Shown: one piece after another, positions 1 to 7,815 of the stretch
Layout: each line of letters starts with the position of its first letter
How positions within the stretch are numbered: position 1 is the stretch's first letter
Assembly (NCBI GenBank): GCA_011682565.1
Contig: JAACEJ010000028.1
Location: 1-13,432, forward strand
Reading direction: 5' to 3'
Source of the DNA: Actinomycetota bacterium
GTDB lineage: Bacteria > Zhuqueibacterota > Zhuqueibacteria > Residuimicrobiales > Krinioviventaceae
DNA length: 13,432 nucleotides
Made by a program: the position numbers and the translations under genes
Notes under the pieces: model-generated
What the model saw: only the letters and a program-made list of their open reading frames with translations
The model's database searches: none
Told to the model about the DNA's origin: nothing

Positions 1-3000
1 GGCACGTCGTCCGCCCTGATTTGTGCCGGACTGGGAGTGAGAAGTTTTTTGTGCGGCTTGTGGGGCCATCACCTGTTTGTACACTTCGACTTGAGAATGA
101 GATGTTACAAAGCTTTTCGGTTCAATACGGCGATTTTGTTGCTCCTCGATTTCGCCGCCAATATCAAAAACTTTGAACAATGTGCTCACAACATTCCTGT
201 TAATGTCCTCGATCATTTTCACAAACATTTTATAAGCTTCACCTTTATACTCCAGCAGCGGATCTTTTTGACCGTAGCCGCGGAGTCCGATTCCTTCACG
301 CAGATCGTCAATTGCGGCGAGATGCTGGCGCCAGTTCTCATCAATTTTGTCCAGAGTATAATATCGTTCGTAACGCGTTACCGTCTCATCACCAATTTCT
401 TCGACGCGGCGTCGATACAGATTCTTCGCCCAGGAACTAAATTCATCCATCATCACACTGGGATTTGTGGCTGCGTCACTATCGTCCGCAAAGCGGGGGC
501 CCTGACGAAACACCAGACGGCATTCCGCTTCAATGCGTCTCACCTGGTTTGCATCAAGATCTGCCCCATCGCCGAGGACGTTACTGATAATCGTATAAAT
601 CGTATCGTCGATCCACATGTAAATAGAATCGCGAATAATTTCACCGCTTAATTTCTCCTGGCGAAGACGTTCCGCACGGTCGGAATAAATCTTGTATAAA
701 TTCAGTCCCCAGGCAACAAGGTCTTCTCTGAAAGAGGCCAATTTCTGTTCATCTCCGTCTGCCGGAAATGAGTGAGTGGGTTTGCTAAGGAACATGTATT
801 CAAAATACTTACTCAACAATTTCTGCTTTTCAGAAGTTTCTACAGGCTTGTGCAAAATTTCCTGAGAAACAGCAAGGATCGATGCTTCGATAAGTTCCTC
901 GATCGTTGCGTCGGCGAACATCATTGAATCATATCTTTGCATGTTTTCTTGGAGAATGGTGTAATATTCTTCTCGTGCAATACGTGCAACACGCTGTGTT
1001 AATGATAAATCATCATCTTTGCCTGTCGGAATCTCATCAAATACACTGCCGAAAATTCTGGCAAGAAAAGTTTTCTGCCAGGGATCGAGTTGGGTAATAT
1101 TTTTACCATTTTCCTCGTCCATTCCTCTAAAACTATAGGAAACGATGGATTGCAGGAAATTAGCCGCGCCAAAGTAACCCAAAATCCTGTGGCGAATTTT
1201 CTCATCATCCTGCTCGCCCAAAGGAAGGCCATGCAGCCACTCGTTGAGAATCCCGATGAGTTTTGCCCGGCGAATAGTACGAATTTCCTTACTTCCGATA
1301 TCCGGTCTGGCAAAAAATACGCGCTCAAGATCGTTCAGGAATTCGTCCGTCTCCCATGAAATGGACGGCACATTAAGGGACAAATGAATATTCAACAGGC
1401 CAAAAACATATATCTCGGCCATCTCTGCAAGGCTCAATTTTGAAAAGCTAATGGCGTGAAATCCATCCCTGCATTCCCGGCATCTTTCCTGATAGTGGTC
1501 CTTTGCCCAATCGGTAATTCGTTTTTCCAGATCGGAAGCTTGCACACCTTCTGCCTTGTGCAGCCATTCCGGTGAACCACCAAAAATGCGCTTTAGCTCC
1601 AGCGCGATACCATCATAATTCCACTTGGAAGTATCCCGGGTCCCGGCGTCGTGTAGCTGAATTTTAAGATGAACCAAATTGTCAATCAATGAATTCACAT
1701 CACAATAACCAAAAATGCGATGGCGTTCCTGCATCTGGCTGAAATGCTGCTCTTCCCCGATTCTCTCCTGTACCCATTCTGAAACTTTTTCTCTGATCTC
1801 CGAATACTTTAATTGCTCAAGGTCTTTAACCGTAAAATCCGGTTCGGCACCGAAAAAATGCTTTAAATTCTCCAGCAATTCATCGAGCTTCCAATCACCA
1901 CGTTCATCTTCCTCACCGAAAAATAATTTGGACTTGGATTCTACCAGGTCGTCGGCATCAGCGAAACCCAACAAGTTTTGCCTGCGCTTGTAAATTATTT
2001 TTCGCTGCTCATTAAGGACGTCATCGTATTCGAGCAGATTCTTTCGGATATCAAAATTGCGCTCCTCAACTTTTTTCTGCGCACGCTCGATAGATCGTGT
2101 GATTAGCGGATGTTCTATACGTTCGCCCTCATCCATCGAACCCATCCGGCTCATAATACTCGTAATTCGGTCGGAACCGAACAGGCGCATAAGATCATCT
2201 TCGAGGGAGAGATAAAACCGACTCGAACCGGGATCGCCCTGGCGCCCTGAACGACCACGCAACTGACGATCGATACGTCGCGCTTCGTGCTTTTCCGAAC
2301 CAATGATATGCAAACCACCGGCTTTGACAACTTCCGGCGTGAGCTTAATATCCGTACCACGTCCGGCCATATTGGTGGCTATTGTTATCGCACCGGGCAA
2401 ACCCGCTTTGGCAACAATCTCTGCTTCGGCGTTATGATACTTTGCATTGAGAACCGTATGAAAACGACCGCTTTCCAGTTCGCGCGAGACATCCCCTTTT
2501 TTCAACCAGTTTGCGATGGGAACACCGCGGCGTGTAAACATTTCGCTGAGTTTTTGTGAAACATCAACCGAAATGGTACCTATAAGAACAGGACGCCCAT
2601 GTTCGTGCATACTGATGGCTTCATCAATAAGGGCGTCATATTTTTCCTTCTTTGTTCTGTAAATGACATCATTATAATCTTCTCTGATCACCGGGCGATT
2701 CGTCGGAATCACGATTACATCCATTTTATAAGTGCTGAAAAATTCCTGTGCTTCGGTTTCAGCAGTACCGGTCATTCCTGCAAGTTTGTCGTAAAGCCGG
2801 AAAAAGTTTTGCAATGTGATCGTCGCCAGAGTTTGGCTTTCGGCCTGGACTTCAACGCCTTCTTTCGCTTCCAAAGCTTCATGCAAACCATCGCTGAAAC
2901 GCCGGCCGGGCATTAATCGTCCGGTAAACTGATCGACAATCATGACCGCTTTTCGTCCCCTGGCAGAAGCCGCACGACCGCGCATTTCTGATTCTTCGGG

Positions 3001-6000
3001 CGTTTTCACCACATAGTCAACGTCTTTTTGATAGAGCGTGTAGGCTTTTAAAAGTTGGGAAATATTCTGCACCCGATCTTCAACTTCATTGTATTCCCGC
3101 CACTGCCGGTCCCTGGTTTCCTCCATCATCTTTCGCGGCTTTCGCTCAAAACTTATGCGAAACCAATGCTCAATCTCTTCTGCGGTTAAAACGACATTTT
3201 GCGCGTGCGCTTTGGAGAGCAGTTCGTTCATTTCGCGCTCTTCAAGCATAACATGCTTGCCGCGAAGATGCGCTTTTTCCTTCGCAAGAAGGCCGTCCAG
3301 TTCGGAACGCGTGTTTACTTTTTTGCTGCTCATTTGCAGCAACTCGTCACGGAACTTTTGCAATTCTTCAGCATACGGAAAAAACGGCAAGCCATCCAGC
3401 AATTGGGGACGAGCAGATTTTTTCAAGCGCGCAGGAAAGCCTTCTTTAGCTAATTCAAAAAATGCATCACTCTCCATTTCAGAATCATCAAGAAAATGCT
3501 CCAGTTTTTCCGTAACCTTTTCTCGTTCCGCAACCGTTCCGACAAGGATGAGCATGCCATTTTCGGACAGCCCATTGATCTTTACATCATCCAACAAAAG
3601 TCTGCTCGTTTCCACAGGGCCGTCGGACTCGAAATAACGGCGTAAAATTCTCCGCACCTCCAATGGCGTGAGTTCACCGCGACCCATCACACGAAAAATA
3701 CTTTGCATAACCCCATCAATACGCTCAACATCCTCGAAACGTCGTGACAAGCTCAAGGCATCAGTCTTTTCTTTTATTTGAAAATGGGTAGCAAGAAAGG
3801 CGTCGAGGCTGAGCCGAAGAGCAACAGAATTATCTTCATCGCCAACAGCGCGTGCATGCCGCCATTCTTCGATTTTTGACTTGACCTCGGCAAAGGGCCG
3901 TCCAAGAAGATCATCCAGTTCTCTACTGCTCAGGCCCACGATCCTTTTCTTTTCATCGATACGAAAAACGGCAGATAAATCGTTTTTATGTTTTCGTAAA
4001 TCTTCATCAAATTTAAAGACAATAGCCCGGGGTTGTTCGGCAAAATCAGCAAAGAAAGCACGTCCCAGTTCAGTTAACTTGACTGTTGGTGAAAACTGTC
4101 CGCTTTCTTCTTTTGGCAAGATCACTTTGTAAAAATCCGTTATTTTTCCCCGGCGTTCATTTTCAGGAAAAGAACCGAGGTACTGATGGATGGCAAGAAT
4201 ATCTTTTTCCAGATGTTCGATGGCAATCACTTTGGCCGCATAATCAAAGGTAGACTGGTTCAAAGTTTCGTCCAAAAGCTTTTGAATTTGCTGATCCCTG
4301 TCTTCAACCAGACTGCGGTCCGGAAGAATATAAAGATCGGGGTTCCCTCCCAGCAAAGCAATGCGCCCTTTTTCAGTAATATGTTTGAGGATAGCACCAT
4401 TATCAGAAAACTCAAAATATTCCTGTTTCCGATCCGCCTGAGCAGATGATTGAGTTTCTGCGCCATTTCCGCTTTTCAGCATAGAATCCAGTTTTGAGAT
4501 AAATGGAACAATAAGCGGATCGCCGTCATGCAAGATGGTTAACAGAGCAAGCCTGCCTTCTTCGCGTAATCCGACAGGGCATCCGAATTGTTTTTCGATG
4601 TTGAAAAAAGTGTTCTGCAAATTACGGCGGCGCTCCTGCTGCTGGCGCGGGCCACTGAAGCCGCCGTCCACATCCGCCTCGTCACGAATAACTGTAAACA
4701 ATTTTTCCAGAGCTTCTACGAGAGAATGATATTCGGGCGTATCCCCTCCCTTTTCAAAATACTCTTTCCCCTCCTCATTCAGCCCATTGACAACCCGATC
4801 CATGCGTTTGGCAATCAGGAAATAACGACGCCATGCGCTTCCTTTGTCGGTGCGTTTGTTTTGAATCGCTTCATTAACTTTTTCGCTGATCTTTTCAAAT
4901 CGTTCTGTGAGGATATCAAGCGCCTCAATTTCTTCTTTTGGAACTTCAGTATTCACATTGCACAAGGCAATTCTCCCATCCAGACTGAGGCCATTGCAAA
5001 AGCCGGTCATGGGATCGTGAGTAAAAAAGACAGATGCTTTCTTTTTATTCCCCATGCGCGAGAGGATTTCATCCATTTCATCAAGTTTTTGAATTTTGCT
5101 GGCTACATCCTGATCCCGGCCGCCGGAGAGAAAAATCCGTCCCTTTTCCGTAATATCGACGACATGGCTTTTTTCGTCGATGGTGTAGTAAAGCTCGCTA
5201 TCCACCTCGTGCATAATTTTATTGATCTCGTACTGCCCCTGGATGCGTTCGATAAGTTTTTTCACCCAAAATTCCGAGGTCATAAGATCGAGCAGCACCT
5301 GATTTTTAGGGTCACCCCTTTGGGCACGCAAAAGCATCATTCCGGCTTGATCTTCGTCCTTCTCGAGCAGCGCTTTTCCTTCGGTAACCAACTCATCGAC
5401 CAGTTCTTTTTGTTTACGATATAAATTGGAAACAATGGGCTTAAGTTCGTTATAAATATTCCTTGGAGCACCCACCGCTCCTGATATAATCAACGGTGTT
5501 CTGGCTTCATCTATGAGAACACTATCAACCTCATCAACAATCGCATAGTGCAATCCACGCTGAACGACCGACCAGACATCCGTTGACATATTATCCCGCA
5601 AATAGTCAAAGCCAAACTCGTTGTTCGTTCCGTAAGTAATGTCCGCATTATACGCCCGCCGACGTTCTTCCGGATCCATGTTGTTGTGAATGGCCTCAAC
5701 AGTCAACCCAAGAAATTTGTAAACTTGCCCCATCCACTCACAATCGCGCTGCGCCAGGTAATCATTGACGGTGATGAGATGAGCCCCTTTTCCTTCCAAC
5801 GCATTTAAATAGAGCGGCATTGTAGCAACCAGGGTTTTTCCTTCACCGGTTGCCATTTCAGCGATTCTTCCTTTATGCAGAACGACACCACCAACGAGTT
5901 GTACGTCATACGGCACCATATCCCATTCGGCTTCAGTACCACGGACTTTCCACTTTTTACCGCGCAAACGCCGGCACGTGTCTTTGACGGCAGCAAAAGC

Positions 6001-6210
6001 CTCCGGCAAAATATCGTCAAGTGTTTCACCCATTCGAAGGCGGTAACGAAATTCATGGGTTTTTGCTTTCAGTTCATCGTCTGTTAAGTTTTTATAGCTT
6101 TCAGCAAACTCGTTAATTTCTCCAACAATAGGACGAATGGCTTTCAACTCTCGCTCAGTACTCGTCCCGCCCATTACTTTAGCAAAAAACTTTTCAACTT
6201 TTTCTAGCAT
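1..6210 (-). CDS. secA: Giant SecA preprotein translocase ATPase (3' end beyond window)
   Basis: SecA is the cytosolic ATPase motor that drives unfolded preproteins through SecYEG. The frame is open for 2,070 codons and has no stop by base 1; the C-terminal tail, where a zinc motif is usual, lies outside. The ATG is preceded by GAGG with a 9-nt spacer (6220-6223). Motor motifs are intact: Walker A MATGEGKT (119-126), VDEVDSVLIDEARTPLIISG (225-244), MIVDQFTGRLMPGRR (1090-1104), KLAGMTGTAETEA (about 1143-1155), GTIS (1211-1214), ATNMAGRGTDIKL (1278-1290), QLRGRSGRQGD (1316-1326), then the helical scaffold (LLEYDDVLNEQRK 1392-1404; IDENWRQHLAAIDDLREGI 1956-1974; RGYGQKDPLLEYK 1977-1989). The usual length is 840-1,100 residues. 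The excess lies in the preprotein-crosslinking domain (about 341-1046) and helical wing domain (about 1409-1942), both made of degenerate repeats. A 16-17-residue insert also lies at about 1070-1089. It follows nusB by 110 nt. The identification is certain; the function of the expansions is unknown. Confidence 0.97.
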   Translation of the reverse strand, partial: MLEKVEKFFAKVMGGTSTERELKAIRPIVGEINEFAESYKNLTDDELKAKTHEFRYRLRMGETLDDILPEAFAAVKDTCRRLRGKKWKVRGTEAEWDMVPYDVQLVGGVVLHKGRIAEMATGEGKTLVATMPLYLNALEGKGAHLITVNDYLAQRDCEWMGQVYKFLGLTVEAIHNNMDPEERRRAYNADITYGTNNEFGFDYLRDNMSTDVWSVVQRGLHYAIVDEVDSVLIDEARTPLIISGAVGAPRNIYNELKPIVSNLYRKQKELVDELVTEGKALLEKDEDQAGMMLLRAQRGDPKNQVLLDLMTSEFWVKKLIERIQGQYEINKIMHEVDSELYYTIDEKSHVVDITEKGRIFLSGGRDQDVASKIQKLDEMDEILSRMGNKKKASVFFTHDPMTGFCNGLSLDGRIALCNVNTEVPKEEIEALDILTERFEKISEKVNEAIQNKRTDKGSAWRRYFLIAKRMDRVVNGLNEEGKEYFEKGGDTPEYHSLVEALEKLFTVIRDEADVDGGFSGPRQQQERRRNLQNTFFNIEKQFGCPVGLREEGRLALLTILHDGDPLIVPFISKLDSMLKSGNGAETQSSAQADRKQEYFEFSDNGAILKHITEKGRIALLGGNPDLYILPDRSLVEDRDQQIQKLLDETLNQSTFDYAAKVIAIEHLEKDILAIHQYLGSFPENERRGKITDFYKVILPKEESGQFSPTVKLTELGRAFFADFAEQPRAIVFKFDEDLRKHKNDLSAVFRIDEKKRIVGLSSRELDDLLGRPFAEVKSKIEEWRHARAVGDEDNSVALRLSLDAFLATHFQIKEKTDALSLSRRFEDVERIDGVMQSIFRVMGRGELTPLEVRRILRRYFESDGPVETSRLLLDDVKINGLSENGMLILVGTVAEREKVTEKLEHFLDDSEMESDAFFELAKEGFPARLKKSARPQLLDGLPFFPYAEELQKFRDELLQMSSKKVNTRSELDGLLAKEKAHLRGKHVMLEEREMNELLSKAHAQNVVLTAEEIEHWFRISFERKPRKMMEETRDRQWREYNEVEDRVQNISQLLKAYTLYQKDVDYVVKTPEESEMRGRAASARGRKAVMIVDQFTGRLMPGRRFSDGLHEALEAKEGVEVQAESQTLATITLQNFFRLYDKLAGMTGTAETEAQEFFSTYKMDVIVIPTNRPVIREDYNDVIYRTKKEKYDALIDEAISMHEHGRPVLIGTISVDVSQKLSEMFTRRGVPIANWLKKGDVSRELESGRFHTVLNAKYHNAEAEIVAKAGLPGAITIATNMAGRGTDIKLTPEVVKAGGLHIIGSEKHEARRIDRQLRGRSGRQGDPGSSRFYLSLEDDLMRLFGSDRITSIMSRMGSMDEGERIEHPLITRSIERAQKKVEERNFDIRKNLLEYDDVLNEQRKIIYKRRQNLLGFADADDLVESKSKLFFGEEDERGDWKLDELLENLKHFFGAEPDFTVKDLEQLKYSEIREKVSEWVQERIGEEQHFSQMQERHRIFGYCDVNSLIDNLVHLKIQLHDAGTRDTSKWNYDGIALELKRIFGGSPEWLHKAEGVQASDLEKRITDWAKDHYQERCRECRDGFHAISFSKLSLAEMAEIYVFGLLNIHLSLNVPSISWETDEFLNDLERVFFARPDIGSKEIRTIRRAKLIGILNEWLHGLPLGEQDDEKIRHRILGYFGAANFLQSIVSYSFRGMDEENGKNITQLDPWQKTFLARIFGSVFDEIPTGKDDDLSLTQRVARIAREEYYTILQENMQRYDSMMFADATIEELIEASILAVSQEILHKPVETSEKQKLLSKYFEYMFLSKPTHSFPADGDEQKLASFREDLVAWGLNLYKIYSDRAERLRQEKLSGEIIRDSIYMWIDDTIYTIISNVLGDGADLDANQVRRIEAECRLVFRQGPRFADDSDAATNPSVMMDEFSSWAKNLYRRRVEEIGDETVTRYERYYTLDKIDENWRQHLAAIDDLREGIGLRGYGQKDPLLEYKGEAYKMFVKMIEDINRNVVSTLFKVFDIGGEIEEQQNRRIEPKSFVTSHSQVEVYKQVMAPQAAQKTSHSQSGTNQGGRRA
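376..1986 (-). repeat. Six tandem ~89-residue helical-wing-domain units in SecA
   Basis: This protein-level tandem repeat inside secA covers residues about 1409-1942. Each unit reads roughly [LIM]-[LF]-G-[FY]-x-D-x2-[DS]-L, then a W/L-rich helix ending F-x3-P, then about 21 residues, then W-x4-Y. The F of F-x3-P falls at 1453, 1543, 1632, 1720, 1807 and 1901. The proline falls at 1457, 1547, 1636, (F1724), 1811 and 1905. The W falls at 1479, 1568, 1657, (A1745), 1834 and 1927. Spacings are therefore 87-94 residues throughout. Unit starts are clearest at LLGFADADDL (1413), IFGYCDVNSL (1499), ILGYFGAANF (1676) and MMFADATIEEL (1763). One unit matches the whole helical wing domain of E. coli SecA, so the domain appears multiplied. 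The start of unit 1 and the end of unit 6 join the ordinary helical scaffold sequence. Confidence 0.75.
3073..5190 (-). repeat. Degenerate beta-hairpin repeats in the SecA preprotein-crosslinking domain
   Basis: This is a protein-level repeat inside secA, residues about 341-1046, where ordinary SecA has a single hairpin followed by a short linker. The canonical copy is YYTIDEKSHVVDITEKGR (341-358). Later copies keep an aromatic pair and, about 16 residues on, [LI]-[TSNR]-E-x-G-[RK]. The second aromatic and the glycine fall at 342/357, 396/412, 464/481, 536/552, 599/615, 694/716 and 860/885. Two weaker copies without the glycine are FRIDEKKRIVGLSSREL (749-765) and FQIKEKTDALSLSRRF (810-825). 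The copy at 598-630 is nearly canonical and even keeps the downstream YILPD motif. Weaker candidates lie near 839, 917 and 1006. Between copies are charged helical stretches of variable length. I aligned these by eye; a structure prediction or self-dotplot would settle the count. Confidence 0.7.
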
Positions 6211-6219
6211 TTATATCAG

Positions 6220-6223
6220 CCTC
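6220..6223 (-). promoter_or_regulatory. Ribosome binding site of secA
   Basis: GAGG on the minus strand lies 9 nt before the ATG at 6210-6208. It supports the MLEKVEKFFAKVMGG N-terminus, which is where FCB-type SecA proteins normally begin. Confidence 0.7.
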
Positions 6224-6267
6224 ATAAAATGTAATTTCTTAAATTTTAAACACACCAGGTTCCATAT

Positions 6268-6296
6268 AAAAACCATCGCCGCTCAAGCGAACGGCG
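6268..6296 (-). terminator. Possible weak hairpin terminator or attenuator between nusB and secA
   Basis: On the minus strand, CGCCG and CGGCG form a 5-bp GC stem around a 10-nt loop, followed shortly by five T residues. It sits in the 110-nt gap after nusB. The stem is short and the T-tract is not immediately adjacent, so partial termination or chance are both possible. Confidence 0.25.
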
Positions 6297-6320
6297 CACT
6301 TTTCGAATTTTTTGATTCTC

Positions 6321-6845
6321 TCAATTCGATTTCTTTTTTGAATTCTTCTTTTTTCCGCCTAAAAGAAGCCCGCGTCCGGTTTTTACAAGCTGCTCATGTG
6401 TCTTTAGTTCATCGAGAACCGCATCGAGGATGCCGTTAATAAATCCCTTGCTGCGAAAGGTGCTGAATATTTTGGACAATTCAATGGCTTCATCAATGGA
6501 TACTTTGGGCGGAATATCCCAAAAGTGCAAAAACTCGCAAATGGCCATACGCAGGATGATCTTATCAACAACGGCAATGCGGTCGAATTCCCAATTTGCC
6601 GATCGCGCCCGAATAAAAGTATCCAAATCTTCGCGGCACTCGTAGGTTTTTTCAATGATCTCGCGCGTAAATTTGCTGATATCACTGCCATCCGTACCCA
6701 TGGGCAGAATATCGCGGAGAACAGTATTCATCGAGTTGCCGGAAAGTTCGAGAGCATAGAGCGCTTTTAACGCAACCATGCGCGCTTTGTGGCGAGAATG
6801 CGGAAGAACAGATTCACTTATTTCTTCATGTACAAATTTATCCAT
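6321..6845 (-). CDS. nusB: Transcription antitermination factor NusB
   Basis: NusB is a small all-helical RNA-binding protein. With NusE (ribosomal protein S10) it binds boxA RNA and supports antitermination in rRNA transcription. The product is about 174 residues. It has the family pattern: a basic N-terminal helix HKARMVALKALYALE, the central NWEFDRIAVVDKIILRMAICEFL segment (given here as NWEFDRIAVVDK and IILRMAICEFL), and the signature IPPKVSIDEAIELSK followed by SKGFINGILDAV. The C-terminus adds a lysine-rich tail (KKKNSKKK) that is not part of the core fold. The start is ambiguous: an in-frame GTG at 6848 precedes this ATG by one codon, and no strong Shine-Dalgarno site is visible. Either start lies only a few bases after the ilvE stop, so translational coupling within the recJ-ilvE-nusB-secA run is likely. 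Confidence 0.95.
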   Translation of the reverse strand: MDKFVHEEISESVLPHSRHKARMVALKALYALELSGNSMNTVLRDILPMGTDGSDISKFTREIIEKTYECREDLDTFIRARSANWEFDRIAVVDKIILRMAICEFLHFWDIPPKVSIDEAIELSKIFSTFRSKGFINGILDAVLDELKTHEQLVKTGRGLLLGGKKKNSKKKSN

Positions 6846-6849
6846 CACA

Positions 6850-7776
6850 TCACTTTATAATATTATGCCAGCCGTAAACATCTTTTCGCTCGCCGTTTAC
6901 ATATTCAAAATACCGCTTTTGAATTTTTTCTGTTATCGGCCCGCGAGATCCATTACCCACCGGTATATGATCGATGGACTTGATGGGACTGATTTCCGCC
7001 GCAGTCCCGGCAAAAAAGACTTCGTCCGCGATATACAACATTTCGCGGGGAATATTTGTTTCAATAATTTTTATGTCAAATTCAGCGGCGATTTTCAGAA
7101 CAGAGTCCCGCGTTATTCCCGGCAAAATGGCTGCACCGATCACCGGTGTGTAAATCACACCATCGCGAATAACAAAAATATTTTCCCCGCTTCCTTCACT
7201 CACATAACCAAAAGAGTCCAAACCAATGCCTTCAACATATCCATCGGCAATGGCCTCCATTTTAATCAATTGTGAATTCATATAGTTTGATCCGGCCTTG
7301 GCCATGCTTGGCATAGTGTTCGGCGCCATCCGATTCCAGGAAGAAATACAAACATCGACGCCGACATTGATGGCTTCGTCGCCGAGGTATTTCCCCCAAT
7401 TGAGTGCACCAATGACAACCTGTACCGGACAATTCGACGGATCGACGCCCAGACTCTGGTATCCCCTAAAAGCAATAGGACGCACATAAGCGGATTCGAA
7501 ACCATTGACTTTGATCGTCTCATTGCACACGCCTGTAATTTCCTCCCGGCTAAAGGGGATCGGCATACGGTAAATTTTCGCCGAGTCAAACAATCGGCGG
7601 ATATGATCTTTAAGCCGAAAAATGCTGGGTCCTTCAGGAGTTTTGTAGCATCTCATCCCTTCAAACACGCTCGATCCATAATGTACAACATGCGACATGA
7701 CATGTATCGTCGCATCCTGCCATTGAACAAATTTTCCATCCATCCAAATTTTACCTTGTTCATCTCTTGGGTCCAT
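6850..7776 (-). CDS. ilvE: Branched-chain amino acid aminotransferase IlvE
   Basis: This PLP-dependent fold-type IV transaminase catalyses the last step of valine, leucine and isoleucine synthesis (and the first step of their breakdown) with glutamate/2-oxoglutarate. The 308-residue length is normal. Visible family features are VMSHVVHYGSSVFEGMRCY (26-44), RLFDSAKIYRMPIP, the strand YVRPIAFRG, SSWNRMAPNTMPSMAKAGSN with the PLP-binding lysine at K160, YVSEGSGENIF (191-201) with the glutamate that contacts the pyridine nitrogen at E194, LPGITRDS (218-225), and the C-terminal ADEVFFAGTAAEISPI (250-265). It closely resembles the enterobacterial IlvE class rather than D-amino-acid transaminase or aminodeoxychorismate lyase. 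A strong AGGAG site lies 6 nt before the ATG. It lies 39 nt after recJ, and its stop almost touches the start of nusB. Confidence 0.96.
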   Translation of the reverse strand: MDPRDEQGKIWMDGKFVQWQDATIHVMSHVVHYGSSVFEGMRCYKTPEGPSIFRLKDHIRRLFDSAKIYRMPIPFSREEITGVCNETIKVNGFESAYVRPIAFRGYQSLGVDPSNCPVQVVIGALNWGKYLGDEAINVGVDVCISSWNRMAPNTMPSMAKAGSNYMNSQLIKMEAIADGYVEGIGLDSFGYVSEGSGENIFVIRDGVIYTPVIGAAILPGITRDSVLKIAAEFDIKIIETNIPREMLYIADEVFFAGTAAEISPIKSIDHIPVGNGSRGPITEKIQKRYFEYVNGERKDVYGWHNIIK

Positions 7777-7815
7777 GAGATTCTCCTTTTTGAAATGATT
7801 GCATCTTTATCCTGT

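Noticed and set aside
37..651. 204-codon open frame on the plus strand
   Set aside because: Antisense to the conserved SecA scaffold region (including NWRQHLAAIDDL); the protein shows no recognisable domain.
3089..3637. 182-codon serine-rich open frame on the plus strand
   Set aside because: Antisense shadow of the secA repeat region; serine richness mirrors the glutamate/lysine-rich sense codons.
4588..5424. 278-codon open frame on the plus strand
   Set aside because: It lies wholly antisense to the conserved secA frame, has no family resemblance or ribosome binding site, and is explained by the codon bias of secA.
1..6210. secA as a frameshifted fusion, pseudogene or carrier of an inserted foreign domain
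   Set aside because: One continuous frame runs through all conserved motifs, and the extra sequence resembles the host domains rather than an intein, transposon or unrelated domain.
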